This document shows, piece after piece, positions 41,041-50,213 of a stretch of DNA of 64,000 nt. Source of the DNA: Pseudomonas capsici (GTDB lineage Bacteria > Pseudomonadota > Gammaproteobacteria > Pseudomonadales > Pseudomonadaceae). Under the pieces are notes generated by a model, which was given only the letters and a program-made list of their open reading frames with translations, searched no databases and was not told the origin of the DNA. The stretch lies in contig NZ_JAFGZD010000005.1 of assembly GCF_017165765.1 (NCBI RefSeq), positions 310,001-374,000 of the forward strand. The letters are read 5' to 3'. Positions within the stretch are counted from its first letter, which is position 1; each line of letters starts with the position of its first letter. The translations under genes were made by a program, and so were the position numbers.

Positions 41041-43665
41041 ATGAAAAGCGCAGAAATCCGTGAAGCCTTCCTTGGCTTCTTCGAAGAGCAAGGCCACACC
41101 CGTGTCGCCTCCAGCTCCTTGATTCCGGGCAATGACCCAACCCTGCTGTTTACCAACGCAGGCATGAACCAGTTCAAGGATTGCTTCCTGGGCCAGGAAA
41201 AGCGTGCCTATACCCGCGCTGTCACCAGTCAGAAATGTGTGCGTGCCGGTGGCAAGCACAACGACCTGGAAAACGTCGGCTACACCGCTCGTCACCACAC
41301 ATTCTTCGAAATGCTGGGCAACTTCAGCTTCGGTGACTATTTCAAGCGCGACGCGATCACTTACGCCTGGACCTTCCTCACCTCCGAAAAGTGGTTGAAC
41401 CTGCCCAAGGAAAAACTCTGGGTAACGGTCTATGCCACCGATGACGAAGCCTACGATATCTGGACCAAGGAGATCGGCGTTCCGGCCGAGCGTATGGTTC
41501 GTATCGGCGACAACAAAGGCGCGCCTTACGCGTCCGACAACTTCTGGACCATGGGCGATACCGGCCCGTGCGGTCCCTGCTCCGAGATCTTCTTCGACCA
41601 CGGCCCTGAAATCTGGGGTGGTCCACCGGGCTCGCCGGAAGAAGACGGCGACCGTTACATCGAGATCTGGAACAACGTTTTCATGCAGTTCAACCGTACT
41701 GCCGATGGCGTACTGCACCCGCTGCCAGCGCCGTCGGTGGATACCGGCATGGGCCTGGAGCGTGTCAGCGCGGTCCTGCAGCACGTGCATTCCAACTACG
41801 AAATCGACCTGTTCCAGAGCCTGCTGGCCGCTTCGGCCAAGGCCATCGGTTGCAGCAACGAGGGTCAGGCATCGCTCAAGGTCGTGGCGGATCACATTCG
41901 TTCCTGCGGCTTCCTGATTGCCGATGGCGTACTGCCGTCCAACGAAGGTCGTGGTTATGTCCTGCGCCGCATCATTCGTCGTGCCTGCCGTCATGGCAAC
42001 AAGCTGGGCGCCAAGGGCAGCTTCTTCCATCTGATCGTGGCCGCTCTGGTTGCCGAGATGGGCGCTGCATTCCCTGAACTGACCCAGCAACAGGCGCACA
42101 TCGAGCGTGTGCTCAAGGCTGAAGAAGAGCAGTTCGCCAAGACTCTGGAGCAGGGCCTGAAAATCCTCGAGCAGGATCTGGCCGAGCTCAAGGGCTCCGT
42201 GGTGCCGGGCGAAATCGTGTTCAAGCTCTACGACACCTACGGTTTCCCGATGGACCTGACAGGCGATATCGCCCGTGAGCGCAACCTGACCCTCGACGAG
42301 GCAGGTTTCGAGCGCGAGATGGAAGCCCAGCGTGAGCGTGCCCGTTCGGCCAGCTCGTTCGGCATGGATTACAACAGCCTGGTCAAGGTCGATGTCGCTA
42401 CCCGGTTCACCGGTTATACCGATACCAGCGGCGCGGCGCAGGTCGTGGCTCTTTACAAGGACGGTCAGTCCGTCGAGCAGTTGAGCGAGGGCGAAGAGGG
42501 CGTCGTGATTCTCGACAGCACTCCGTTCTACGCCGAGTCGGGCGGTCAGATCGGTGACAGCGGTTACCTGCAGGCTGGCACCGTACGTTTCGACGTGCGC
42601 GATACCACCAAGACCGGCGGCGCATTCCTGCACCATGGTGTCGTGGCGTCTGGCAGCCTGAAAGTCGGTGAGAAGCTTGAAACCCAGGTCGCTGCCGAAG
42701 TTCGTCAGGCAACCTCCCTTAACCACTCGGCCACTCACCTGCTGCACGCTGCATTGCGTCAGGTGCTGGGCGAGCACGTTCAGCAGAAGGGCTCGCTGGT
42801 CGACAGTCAGCGTCTGCGCTTCGACTTCAGCCACTTCGAGGCCATCAAGCCCGAGCAATTGCGTGCTCTGGAAGATATCGTCAACGCCGAAGTTCGCAAG
42901 AACACGCCGGTGGTCACCGAAGAAACCGATATCGAAACCGCTAAAAAGAAAGGCGCCATGGCGCTGTTCGGCGAGAAGTACGGCGACAGCGTGCGCGTAC
43001 TGAGCATGGGCGGTGAATTCTCCGTTGAACTGTGTGGCGGTATTCACGCCAACCGTACCGGCGATATCGCACTGTTCAAGATCGTCAGCGAAGGCGGCGT
43101 GGCCGCAGGCGTGCGCCGTATCGAGGCCGTGACCGGTGCTGCTGCACTGGCCTGGCTGAACTCGGCTGAAGATCAACTCAAGGAAGCCGCGACCCTGGTC
43201 AAGGGGAATCGCGACAACCTGCTGGACAAGCTGTCGGCTGTGCTGGAGCGCAACCGTCAATTGGAAAAGCAACTGGAACAACTGCAGGCCAAGGCCGCCA
43301 GTGCAGCGGGCGACGATCTGTCTGCCGCGGCTCTGGATGTCAAAGGGGTCAAGGTTCTGGCCACTCGCCTGGATGGTCAGGATGGCAAGGCGCTGCTGGC
43401 GCTGGTCGACCAGTTGAAGAACAAGCTCGGCCGCGCAGTGATCCTGCTCGGCAGTGTTCATGAAGACAAGGTTGTCTTGGTCGCAGGCGTGACCAAGGAC
43501 CTGACTGGCCAACTCAAAGCCGGTGATTTGATGAAACAAGCGGCCGCTGCCGTCGGTGGCAAGGGTGGCGGACGTCCTGACATGGCTCAAGGCGGTGGTG
43601 TGGATGCCGGTGCGCTGGATACAGCGTTGGCTCTGGCCGCTCCTTTTGTAGAGCAGGGTATTTGA
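41041..43665 (+). CDS. alaS: Alanyl-tRNA synthetase
   Basis: An 874-residue class-II synthetase. It begins [20 protein letters not shown], with [35 protein letters not shown] and GxGLERV (here [12 protein letters not shown]) in the catalytic half; the editing domain has [16 protein letters not shown] and [12 protein letters not shown]; the C-Ala domain has a coiled coil and a Gly-rich [15 protein letters not shown] motif. ATG 41041 has GGAAG five bases upstream; a GTG at 41029 is unlikely. A TATAAT at 40962-40967 is a likely -10 box. AlaS and LysC follow one another as in P. aeruginosa. Confidence 0.98.
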   Translation: MKSAEIREAFLGFFEEQGHTRVASSSLIPGNDPTLLFTNAGMNQFKDCFLGQEKRAYTRAVTSQKCVRAGGKHNDLENVGYTARHHTFFEMLGNFSFGDYFKRDAITYAWTFLTSEKWLNLPKEKLWVTVYATDDEAYDIWTKEIGVPAERMVRIGDNKGAPYASDNFWTMGDTGPCGPCSEIFFDHGPEIWGGPPGSPEEDGDRYIEIWNNVFMQFNRTADGVLHPLPAPSVDTGMGLERVSAVLQHVHSNYEIDLFQSLLAASAKAIGCSNEGQASLKVVADHIRSCGFLIADGVLPSNEGRGYVLRRIIRRACRHGNKLGAKGSFFHLIVAALVAEMGAAFPELTQQQAHIERVLKAEEEQFAKTLEQGLKILEQDLAELKGSVVPGEIVFKLYDTYGFPMDLTGDIARERNLTLDEAGFEREMEAQRERARSASSFGMDYNSLVKVDVATRFTGYTDTSGAAQVVALYKDGQSVEQLSEGEEGVVILDSTPFYAESGGQIGDSGYLQAGTVRFDVRDTTKTGGAFLHHGVVASGSLKVGEKLETQVAAEVRQATSLNHSATHLLHAALRQVLGEHVQQKGSLVDSQRLRFDFSHFEAIKPEQLRALEDIVNAEVRKNTPVVTEETDIETAKKKGAMALFGEKYGDSVRVLSMGGEFSVELCGGIHANRTGDIALFKIVSEGGVAAGVRRIEAVTGAAALAWLNSAEDQLKEAATLVKGNRDNLLDKLSAVLERNRQLEKQLEQLQAKAASAAGDDLSAAALDVKGVKVLATRLDGQDGKALLALVDQLKNKLGRAVILLGSVHEDKVVLVAGVTKDLTGQLKAGDLMKQAAAAVGGKGGGRPDMAQGGGVDAGALDTALALAAPFVEQGI

Positions 43666-43676
43666 GTCGAACTCCA

Positions 43677-43699
43677 GGCCTGTCGGCACATGACAGGCC
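43677..43699 (+). repeat. Hairpin between alaS and lysC
   Basis: GGCCTGTC and GACAGGCC form an 8-bp stem with a 7-nt loop 11 bp after the alaS stop. No T-run follows, so it may be a weak or processing structure between co-directional genes. Confidence 0.5.
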
Positions 43700-43757
43700 C
43701 GGCACTTGGATTTGAATGTTAATGGGTGCCCTTAACGGGTTCTGAGGCGGCTTTGAG

Positions 43758-44990
43758 ATGGCTTTGATCGTACAGAAATTTGGAGGCACCTCGGTTGGCT
43801 CTGTAGAGCGTATCGAGCAGGTGGCCGACAAGGTTAAGAAGTTCCGCGAAGCGGGCGATGATCTGGTGGTCGTATTGTCGGCCATGAGCGGTGAAACCAA
43901 TCGCCTGATCGATCTGGCCAAACAGATCAGCGATCAGCCGGTTCCCCGCGAGCTGGATGTGATCGTGTCCACCGGCGAGCAGGTGACCATTGCATTGCTG
44001 GCAATGGCATTGATGAAGCGCGGTGTGCCGGCGGTGTCCTACACCGGCAATCAGGTTCGTATCTTGACCGACAGCGCACACAACAAGGCCCGTATCCTGC
44101 AGATCGACGATCAGAAGATCCGTTCCGACCTGAAGGCCGGGCGTGTCGTGGTGGTCGCCGGTTTCCAGGGTGTCGACGAGAACGGCAACATCACGACCCT
44201 GGGTCGTGGCGGTTCCGACACGACCGGCGTGGCGCTGGCGGCGGCCTTGAAGGCCGACGAGTGCCAGATCTACACCGACGTGGATGGCGTGTACACCACC
44301 GATCCGCGTGTCGTTTCGCAAGCTCAGCGTCTGGACAAGATCACCTTTGAAGAGATGCTGGAAATGGCCAGCCTCGGTTCCAAGGTGCTGCAGATCCGCG
44401 CCGTAGAGTTCGCAGGCAAATACAACGTCCCGCTGCGCGTTCTGCACAGCTTCAAGGAGGGGCCGGGCACCCTCATTACCATTGATGAAGAGGAATCCAT
44501 GGAACAGCCGATCATTTCCGGCATCGCCTTCAACCGCGATGAAGCCAAGCTGACTATCCGTGGTGTGCCAGACACGCCGGGTGTTGCCTTCAAGATTCTC
44601 GGCCCGATCAGCGCCGCGAATATCGAAGTCGACATGATCGTGCAGAATGTCGCCCACGATAACACCACCGATTTCACCTTCACGATCCATCGCAACGACT
44701 ACCAGTCGGCATTGCAGGTTCTGGAAACCACCGCCCGCGAAATCGGCGCGCGTGAAGTTTCCGGCGATACCAAGATTGCCAAGGTTTCCATCGTCGGCGT
44801 CGGCATGCGTTCCCACGCAGGTGTCGCCAGCCGCATGTTCGAAGCCCTGGCAAAGGAAGGCATCAATATCCAGATGATCTCCACGTCGGAAATCAAGGTT
44901 TCTGTGGTGATTGAAGAGAAGTACCTGGAACTGGCTGTGCGCGCATTGCACACGGCCTTCGAGCTGGATGCTCCTCGGCAGGGTGAGTGA
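43758..44990 (+). CDS. lysC: Aspartate kinase
   Basis: A 410-residue monofunctional aspartokinase that commits aspartate to Lys, Met and Thr synthesis. N-terminal KFGGTSVGSVERIEQVA and TLGRGGSDTTGVALAAALKA, the DVDGVYTTDPRVV loop, then two C-terminal ACT domains (PDTPGVAFKILGPISAANIE; GVGMRSHAGVASRMFEALAK) that mediate allosteric feedback by lysine and threonine. The length equals that of the Pseudomonas Ask. It ends just before a strong terminator. Confidence 0.97.
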   Translation: MALIVQKFGGTSVGSVERIEQVADKVKKFREAGDDLVVVLSAMSGETNRLIDLAKQISDQPVPRELDVIVSTGEQVTIALLAMALMKRGVPAVSYTGNQVRILTDSAHNKARILQIDDQKIRSDLKAGRVVVVAGFQGVDENGNITTLGRGGSDTTGVALAAALKADECQIYTDVDGVYTTDPRVVSQAQRLDKITFEEMLEMASLGSKVLQIRAVEFAGKYNVPLRVLHSFKEGPGTLITIDEEESMEQPIISGIAFNRDEAKLTIRGVPDTPGVAFKILGPISAANIEVDMIVQNVAHDNTTDFTFTIHRNDYQSALQVLETTAREIGAREVSGDTKIAKVSIVGVGMRSHAGVASRMFEALAKEGINIQMISTSEIKVSVVIEEKYLELAVRALHTAFELDAPRQGE

Positions 44991-45001
44991 TCTGCCAGGA
45001 G

Positions 45002-45030
45002 GGCGCGGTCTGACCGCGCCTTTCGTTTTC
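45002..45030 (+). terminator. Rho-independent terminator after lysC
   Basis: GGCGCGGT (45002-45009) and ACCGCGCC (45013-45020) form a GC-rich stem with a 3-nt loop followed by a T-rich tract (TTTCGTTTTC). Confidence 0.85.
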
Positions 45031-45162
45031 CTGTGCTGCGCGCAAAGACTGTTCTTTTCTTCGCGTTAGTCAATACTCAGGCTTGGCCGTGGCTTTTTCG
45101 TCGCCGGCTGATGCCTACTGGTTTTGCAGACTGTTGTTCCTGAAATGCATAAGGAGAAAGGT

Positions 45163-45351
45163 ATGCTGATTCTGACTCGTCGGTGCGCAGAAAGCCTGAT
45201 CATTGGTGATGGTGAAATCACTGTGACTGTGCTCGGCGTCAAAGGTAATCAAGTGCGAATTGGTGTCAATGCGCCCAAGGAAGTCGCTGTGCATCGTGAA
45301 GAAATTTACCTGCGCATCAAGAAAGAGAAGGACGAAGAACCAAGCCATTAA
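45163..45351 (+). CDS. rsmA: Carbon storage regulator CsrA/RsmA
   Basis: A 62-residue RNA-binding regulator: [40 protein letters not shown] and [10 protein letters not shown], the complete CsrA fold. RsmA binds GGA motifs in mRNA leaders and represses translation of secondary metabolism and virulence genes, and is titrated by Gac-controlled small RNAs. AAGGAG seven bases upstream. In P. aeruginosa rsmA is likewise between lysC and a tRNA-Ser gene. Confidence 0.98.
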   Translation: MLILTRRCAESLIIGDGEITVTVLGVKGNQVRIGVNAPKEVAVHREEIYLRIKKEKDEEPSH

Positions 45352-45370
45352 TTTTTATTGAATTTTTGGT

Positions 45371-45399
45371 TTGCAAACGGGGAAAAGGGTGGTTATTAT
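45371..45399 (+). promoter_or_regulatory. Sigma-70-type promoter of tRNA-Ser
   Basis: TTGCAA (45371-45376), a 17-bp spacer and TATTAT (45394-45399) followed by GC-rich sequence (ACGCCCC) typical of stringent discriminators, 15 bp before the tRNA. Confidence 0.7.
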
Positions 45400-45413
45400 A
45401 CGCCCCGTGTTGC

Positions 45414-45504
45414 GGAGAGCTGGCCGAGTGGCCGAAGGCGCTCCCCTGCTAAGGGAGTACACCTCACAAGGGTGTCGGGGGTTCGAATCCCCCGTTCTCC
45501 GCCA
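45414..45504 (+). tRNA. tRNA-Ser (GCT)
   Basis: A 91-nt type-II tRNA: acceptor GGAGAGC pairs with GTTCTCC, anticodon GCT in a CTGCTAA loop, a long variable arm, T-loop TTCGAAT and encoded GCCA end. It decodes AGC/AGU. Confidence 0.97.
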
Positions 45505-45568
45505 TTATTTCTGTAGTGCGTTAGATCTGGCTTCTTCTGTAAGTTGTTGAAATTACTAGAAAAAGTGC

Positions 45569-45596
45569 TTTACAAAACGATTTGACGACCTATAAT
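45569..45596 (+). promoter_or_regulatory. Sigma-70-type promoter of tRNA-Arg
   Basis: TTTACA (45569-45574), a 16-bp spacer and a perfect TATAAT (45591-45596) 17 bp before the first tRNA-Arg, followed by GCGCGGC. Confidence 0.75.
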
Positions 45597-45613
45597 GCGC
45601 GGCACCAACACAT

Positions 45614-45690
45614 GCACTCGTAGCTCAGCTGGATAGAGTACTCGGCTACGAACCGAGCGGTCACAGGTTCGAATCCTGTCGAGTGCACCA
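45614..45690 (+). tRNA. tRNA-Arg (ACG), copy 1
   Basis: A 77-nt tRNA: acceptor GCACTCG pairs with CGAGTGC, anticodon ACG in the CTACGAA loop (A34 becomes inosine and reads CGU/C/A), T-loop TTCGAAT, encoded ACCA end. Identical to the copy at 45778. Confidence 0.97.
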
Positions 45691-45777
45691 TTTAAGGTTA
45701 ACTGGTCTGATGTAGTCAAATACAGACTTCCAGATAACTGGCTTCAACCAGAGGTGATCTGGTCTAAAAACACCAAT

Positions 45778-45854
45778 GCACTCGTAGCTCAGCTGGATAG
45801 AGTACTCGGCTACGAACCGAGCGGTCACAGGTTCGAATCCTGTCGAGTGCACCA
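45778..45854 (+). tRNA. tRNA-Arg (ACG), copy 2
   Basis: Identical in all 77 positions to the tRNA at 45614-45690, separated by an 87-bp spacer. The flanking trinucleotides also match for a few bases upstream (CACCAA...GCACTCG), suggesting tandem duplication. It is probably transcribed from the same promoter and ends at the hairpin 8 bp downstream. Confidence 0.97.
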
Positions 45855-45862
45855 TACACCAG

Positions 45863-45895
45863 AAAGCCCACATCGAAAGATGTGGGCTTTTTGCT
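45863..45895 (+). terminator. Rho-independent terminator after the tRNA cluster
   Basis: AAAGCCCACATC and GATGTGGGCTTT form a 12-bp stem with a GAAA loop followed by TT. Also serves the convergent minus-strand gene at 45898. Confidence 0.88.
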
Positions 45896-45897
45896 TT

Positions 45898-46377
45898 CTA
45901 GCGTTTTCCTTTCACGCATCCGTTTTCATCGAATGTCACATTGTTGCTTCGACCCTTTTTCAAGTGGTAGGTGTAGCGCAGTTCTCCATTGCGATTGGTG
46001 ATCTTGTCCGGGCGGCCCAGCAGGCTTTCCACATCCCGTCTGGTCATGCCTGGCGGTGTGCGCTGATTGATGATCGCCTGCCTGCGCTGTGCCGGGCTCA
46101 GTCGATTGCCGCAGCCATCGTCCTGCTGTCCGACCACCACTATTTCCTTGCTGGCCTGAGTGCTTCGCCTGTCTGCACTCGGGATAAGGGGCGTGATGCT
46201 TCCGGGAGGCGCATTGAAGGCCTTCTGCAACTCGCTGGTGTGGCCGGCCGGACAGCCCAGGGTGGTGAATGTGATCTTTCCGGTCGGGTCTTCGCAGCGC
46301 TGAACCGTATTGGCTTGTGTGTAAAGCGGCAGGCAGAGCAGGTTGCTCCATAACAAAATGCGGGGCGTGATACGCAT
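45898..46377 (-). CDS. Exported DUF4124/SmpA-BamE-like protein
   Basis: A 159-residue protein with a signal peptide (MRITPRILLWSNLLCLPLYT, cleavage near QAN) followed by a DUF4124-like module with a Cys pair (QRCEDPTGKITFTTLGCPAG) and a C-terminal segment GMTRRDVESLLGRPDKITNR like the SmpA/BamE (OmlA) fold, ending in FDENGCVKGKR. It probably acts in the periplasm or at the outer membrane. GGAGG eight bases before ATG 46377 supports the start; a longer frame upstream lacks a site. Its stop is next to the tRNA terminator. Function unknown. Confidence 0.8.
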   Translation of the reverse strand: MRITPRILLWSNLLCLPLYTQANTVQRCEDPTGKITFTTLGCPAGHTSELQKAFNAPPGSITPLIPSADRRSTQASKEIVVVGQQDDGCGNRLSPAQRRQAIINQRTPPGMTRRDVESLLGRPDKITNRNGELRYTYHLKKGRSNNVTFDENGCVKGKR

Positions 46378-46598
46378 TGCCGAGTCCTCCATGACGTGCA
46401 TCGTCATCCTAGTCAGGGCCTTGCTCCCCGGCGAGCGTGTTTTCTTGGCTGAATGTGACGTCGTAACTTCGCTGTCTCGCAAAACTTTCAGGTTTGTCTC
46501 GCAAGCGCCTGTTCTTGCCTGAATTTCTCGCGTGCGATCCGCTCAAAGCGGTGTATCATTGCGCCCGTCAGCCCCGCCGGGGCTTGTGGAATACCTCC

Positions 46599-46658
46599 AT
46601 GGACTTACCCAGTAGTTACTCAATAGCTCGTTTCACCAATCAAGAATCAACTGATTGA
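46599..46658 (+). other. Possible 19-codon leader peptide upstream of mgtE
   Basis: ATG 46599 opens a 19-codon frame (MDLPSSYSIARFTNQESTD) ending 40 bp before mgtE, downstream of a perfect AGCCCCGCCGGGGCT dyad at 46570-46584. Magnesium-transporter leaders in other bacteria contain regulatory peptides or RNA sensors. The ribosome site is weak and I see no classical M-box, so this is tentative. Confidence 0.25.
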
Positions 46659-46698
46659 TCCTCCCGGCGTGCTCCGCTGCTGGGAGTGGAGTTCGCCT

Positions 46699-48141
46699 AT
46701 GACTGAAACAGAAGTAAAAAAGACGCAGGAAAGCTTGCAGGATCGCCTTGCCCAAGTGGTCGATCTGCTGCAGCGCCAGCGTGTGGTCGAAGATCTGATC
46801 CACCGCCAGGAAGGTCAGCATCAGGATCGCGTAGAAAACCTCGTTCATCGCCAGAACCTTGTCGAGCTGCAACGCAAGCTCGATGACCTGCACTCTGCGG
46901 ACGTCGCTTATATCCTCGAGGCATTGCCTCTTGAGGAGCGTCTGACCGTCTGGCAACTGGTCAAGGCCGAACGCGATGGCGATATCCTCCTTGAAGTGTC
47001 CGACTCCGTCCGGGAAACCCTGATCGCCGACATGGACGATCACGAGTTGCTGGCGGCGGCCAAGGAGATGGACGCCGACGAACTCGCCGACCTGGCGCCT
47101 GAGCTGCCTCGCGACGTCGTCCATGAACTGATGGAAGCGCTGGACGTCCAGCAGCGCGAGCGTGTCCGTTCCGCACTCTCCTACGACGAGGAGCAGGTCG
47201 GTGCGCTCATGGACTTCGAGATGGTGACGATTCGTGAGGACGTCAGCCTGGAAGTCGTATTGCGTTACCTGCGGCGCCTGAAGGAGTTGCCGAGCCACAC
47301 CGACAAACTTTTCGTGGTCGACCACGATGGCGTGCTCAAGGGCGTGTTGCCGATCAAGCGTCTGCTGGTCAATGACCCGGACAAGCAGGTCGGTGAAGTC
47401 ATGGCCGACGACCCTGTCAGCTTTCACCCGGAAGACGATGCCTACGACGCTGCCCAGGCGTTCGAACGTTATGACCTCATTTCTTCGCCGGTAGTCGACA
47501 AGAGCGGCAAGTTGATCGGCCGTCTGACCATCGACGAAATGGTCGACCTGATTCGTGAGGAGAGCGAGAGCGAAGTCCTCAACATGGCCGGTCTGCGTGA
47601 AGAGGAAGATATCTTCGCTTCCGTATGGCGCTCGCTGCGTAACCGCTGGGCCTGGCTGGCGATCAACCTGATCACGGCGTTCCTGGCCTCGCGTGTCATC
47701 GGCCTGTTCGAGGGCTCGATCGAGAAGCTGGTGGCCCTGGCTGCATTGATGCCGATTGTGGCCGGTATCGGCGGCAACTCCGGGAATCAGACCATTACCA
47801 TGATCGTACGCGCCATGGCACTGGATCAGGTCAGCACCGGCAATACCTCGCGCCTGCTGCGCAAGGAACTGGCGGTGGCGTTGCTCAATGGCCTGATATG
47901 GGGCGGAGTCATTGGTGCCGTGGCTTATATGCTCTATGACAGTTGGTCACTGGGCGTGGTCATGACCGCTGCCATGACGCTCAACTTGCTGCTGGCGGCT
48001 TTCATGGGCGTTCTGATTCCCATGACCCTTGCACGCCTTGGCCGCGATCCGGCCATGGGAGCGAGTGTCATGATTACCGCGATGACCGACAGTGGCGGAT
48101 TCTTCATTTTCCTGGGGCTGGCGACCATCTTTCTGCTTTGA
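46699..48141 (+). CDS. mgtE: Magnesium transporter MgtE
   Basis: A 480-residue MgtE channel: N-terminal superhelical domain (residues ~30-140; LHSADVAYILEALPLEERL), two CBS domains (VSLEVVLRYLRRLKELPSHT; DAAQAFERYDLISSPVVDKS) that sense cytosolic Mg2+, and five membrane helices with the pore region GIGGNSGNQTITMIVRAMAL. It gates Mg2+ uptake. ATG 46699 with GGAG eight bases upstream is preferred over an earlier in-frame start. In P. aeruginosa mgtE is also near rsmA. Confidence 0.96.
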   Translation: MTETEVKKTQESLQDRLAQVVDLLQRQRVVEDLIHRQEGQHQDRVENLVHRQNLVELQRKLDDLHSADVAYILEALPLEERLTVWQLVKAERDGDILLEVSDSVRETLIADMDDHELLAAAKEMDADELADLAPELPRDVVHELMEALDVQQRERVRSALSYDEEQVGALMDFEMVTIREDVSLEVVLRYLRRLKELPSHTDKLFVVDHDGVLKGVLPIKRLLVNDPDKQVGEVMADDPVSFHPEDDAYDAAQAFERYDLISSPVVDKSGKLIGRLTIDEMVDLIREESESEVLNMAGLREEEDIFASVWRSLRNRWAWLAINLITAFLASRVIGLFEGSIEKLVALAALMPIVAGIGGNSGNQTITMIVRAMALDQVSTGNTSRLLRKELAVALLNGLIWGGVIGAVAYMLYDSWSLGVVMTAAMTLNLLLAAFMGVLIPMTLARLGRDPAMGASVMITAMTDSGGFFIFLGLATIFLL

Positions 48142-48154
48142 TGGCAATCACCAT

Positions 48155-48183
48155 AAAAAAACCGCCTGTTCAGGCGGTTTTTT
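48155..48183. terminator. Bidirectional terminator between mgtE and the polyamine-binding protein
   Basis: A-run, ACCGCCTG and CAGGCGGT with a 2-nt loop, then a T-run; the symmetric structure serves both convergent genes. Confidence 0.9.
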
Positions 48184-48194
48184 GTTTCAGGTGA

Positions 48195-49274
48195 TCATTG
48201 CCCGGCTTTGACTTCTTTCCATGTCCGCAGCCTCAGCGCTTCGCTTTCGGCAGGCATCGCTTTCTGGGCGAACAGGGTGCCAAAGGTTTCTTCGTCGGGG
48301 TAGATTCTGGGGTCGCTGTGAACTGCTGCGTCCACCAATGCCTCGGACTTCTCGTTGCCATTTGCATAACGCAGATAGTTAGTGATTCCGGCGATCACCT
48401 TGGGCGCCAGCAGGTAATTCATGAAGGTGTAGGCGGCTTTTTCGTCGGGGGCATCGACAGGCATGGCAACCATGTCGAACCACATCGGTGCGCCTTCCTT
48501 GGGAATGACATAGTTGATGTCAATGTCGTTGCCTGCTTTCTGCGCGTTGCGCTCTGCCAGCAGGACATCTCCTGAATACCCGACCGCCATACAGATCTTG
48601 CCGCTGGCCAGATCCGCTATGTAGTTGGTGGAGTGGAAATAGCTCACGTAAGGTCGTATCGCCATCAGGGCAGCTCTGGCCTTGGTGTAATCACCCGCGA
48701 CCTCGCTTTGTGGAGGCAATTGCAGGTAGTTGAGTGCGATGGGCAGGACGCTGGGGGCGCTGTCGATAAAGGCGACGCCGCACTGAGACAGTTTCTTCAT
48801 GTTCTCGGGTTTGAAGACCAGGTCCCAGGAGTTGAGCGGCGCATCGTTGCCAAGAGCAGCCTTGACCTTGGCCACGTTATAACCGATGCCGGTGGTCCCC
48901 CACAGATAGGGGAAGGCGTGTTCGTTGCCCGGATCGATATCTCTGAGCACCTTGAGCAGAACCGGGTTGAGGTTTTTCCAGTTGGGTAACTGGCTTTTGT
49001 CCAGCTTCTTCAGGTCGCCGCGCTGAATCTGGCCGCCCATGAAATGACTCGATGGCACCACAATGTCGTAACCGGAATGTCTGCTCCTGAGCTTTTCGTC
49101 CAGAGCCTCGTTACCGTCGTAGGTGTCATAAGTGGCTTCAATGCCGGTTTCTTTCTGAAAGTTCTTCAGGGTGTCCGGAGCAAAATAATCTTCCCAGTTG
49201 AACACCTTGACGGTCTGGGCGGCCTGGCTCATCGATGTGACCAGCATCAGGGGGACGAAGGCTTTACCAAGCAT
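48195..49274 (-). CDS. Polyamine ABC transporter substrate-binding protein (PotF/SpuD-like)
   Basis: A 359-residue periplasmic protein with a signal peptide (MLGKAFVPLMLVTSMSQAAQ) and the PotD/PotF pattern: VKVFNWEDYFAPDTLKNFQK, TYDTYDGNEALDEKL, YDIVVPSSHFM, FPYLWGTTGIGYN and DSAPSVLPIALNYL. It should bind putrescine, spermidine or a related amine. ATG 49274 has GGAG eight bases upstream; a longer frame begins at 49352. It is an orphan without permease or ATPase genes, so it must feed a transporter encoded elsewhere or act as a sensor. Confidence 0.92.
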   Translation of the reverse strand: MLGKAFVPLMLVTSMSQAAQTVKVFNWEDYFAPDTLKNFQKETGIEATYDTYDGNEALDEKLRSRHSGYDIVVPSSHFMGGQIQRGDLKKLDKSQLPNWKNLNPVLLKVLRDIDPGNEHAFPYLWGTTGIGYNVAKVKAALGNDAPLNSWDLVFKPENMKKLSQCGVAFIDSAPSVLPIALNYLQLPPQSEVAGDYTKARAALMAIRPYVSYFHSTNYIADLASGKICMAVGYSGDVLLAERNAQKAGNDIDINYVIPKEGAPMWFDMVAMPVDAPDEKAAYTFMNYLLAPKVIAGITNYLRYANGNEKSEALVDAAVHSDPRIYPDEETFGTLFAQKAMPAESEALRLRTWKEVKAGQ

Positions 49275-49396
49275 TTCGTGGCTCCTCACATGACTTGATG
49301 ATCGCGATGCACGAACAATCATCGCCTCGGGAGCAGTGATCATGGGATGCATACCTGTAGGAAATAATCTTATAGGTATTTAGGAAGGGGGCCGCA

Positions 49397-49422
49397 ATAA
49401 AAAAGCCAGCTTTCGCTGGCTT
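49397..49422 (-). terminator. Terminator downstream of amrZ
   Basis: On the minus strand AAGCCAGC-GAAA-GCTGGCTT is followed by a T-run, 22 bp after the amrZ stop. Confidence 0.88.
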
Positions 49423-49444
49423 GAATGCTTTTTTCTCTGATTTC

Positions 49445-49771
49445 TTACGACTCTTCTGAAGCGAGTTCCGTGTCGTGAGCGATCAGGGACACCAGTGCAT
49501 TCTGCTGGCGGTGTGAGAGTTGACGAAAACGCTGCAGCAGCTCGCGTTCGTGCAGGGACAGCTCAGGACTATCAAGGCGCAGGTTTGGCTCATCGCCAAG
49601 TGCACCTTCCTGAATCAGGCTCTGCTCGAGTCGAGCGATGATTTCCGAGTTCATGCTGCGGTGGTGGTTTTTGGCTACCTCTTGCACACGATTACGCATG
49701 CCATCTGGTAGGCGAACGACGAACTTGTCAGCCGTACGGCTGGAATAAGTAGCCTGTTTCATAGGGCTCAT
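49445..49771 (-). CDS. amrZ: Arc-type ribbon-helix-helix regulator AmrZ/AlgZ
   Basis: A 108-residue ribbon-helix-helix protein: [20 protein letters not shown] with the DNA-contacting strand near residues 15-25, [17 protein letters not shown], and a C-terminal tetramerisation region [20 protein letters not shown]. This matches AmrZ (AlgZ) of Pseudomonas, which controls alginate, motility and cyclic-di-GMP genes. ATG 49771 gives the family N-terminus; ATG 49762 is in frame and neither has a good ribosome site. A promoter of the AlgU type lies upstream. Confidence 0.95.
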   Translation of the reverse strand: MSPMKQATYSSRTADKFVVRLPDGMRNRVQEVAKNHHRSMNSEIIARLEQSLIQEGALGDEPNLRLDSPELSLHERELLQRFRQLSHRQQNALVSLIAHDTELASEES

Positions 49772-49831
49772 ATATTTAACCGGTTAGTTCAGGGGAAGCG
49801 GTTCTCGCAAGTGGCCGCCAGATTGCCATTA

Positions 49832-49860
49832 TGGGACAGTCGTTTTGGCCAAATGTTCCA
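49832..49860 (-). promoter_or_regulatory. AlgU (sigma-22)-type promoter and dyad upstream of amrZ
   Basis: On the minus strand GGAACA, about 17 bp and TCCCA resemble the AlgU consensus GAACTT-N16/17-TCnnA, placed some 60 bp before amrZ. Within the spacer is the palindrome TTTGGCCAAA, running into GGCCAAAACGA, similar to AmrZ operators. amrZ of P. aeruginosa is AlgU-dependent and autoregulated. Agreement is partial. Confidence 0.45.
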
Positions 49861-50213
49861 ACCGAGTTATCCAAAGGGCGCCGCATCATGCCCTATTACG
49901 TCGAATCCTTGGCGTCAATTCTGTGACAAATATTGACTCAGATAAAGGCGTTTAGCCAGCACCAATTATCAGAATTGCGAGAGGATTTGCAAAGCATGCC
50001 AATTCCTGCTCATCCAGGTGACACGACGAACGCCTGACTACTTTTTGCCATGATGGCTATCTGTCTTCAGCTTAGATGCTTATCCGCAACAAGACGAACA
50101 ATGCCGACGGGCGTGCATGGCGGGGGAGGGAGGCAGTATTTCAAGAGGCCGATGACCCAGTCAGCAATGGCGCGAAGCTCTACCGACCAGTACAACCATC
50201 AGCGGGTGTTCAC
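49861..50213. other. Intergenic stretch without recognisable gene
   Basis: No protein-like frame, tRNA or clear terminator is visible on either strand. It may hold distal amrZ control sites and the 3' untranslated region of the small membrane-protein gene at 50214. Confidence 0.4.

Noticed and set aside
40990..43689. An 899-codon open frame on the minus strand
   Set aside because: It lies fully over alaS, which is unmistakable on the plus strand; GC-rich codon bias opens the antisense frame.
49861..50213. A small regulatory RNA of the Rsm type near amrZ
   Set aside because: No series of exposed GGA hairpin loops and no terminator could be seen.
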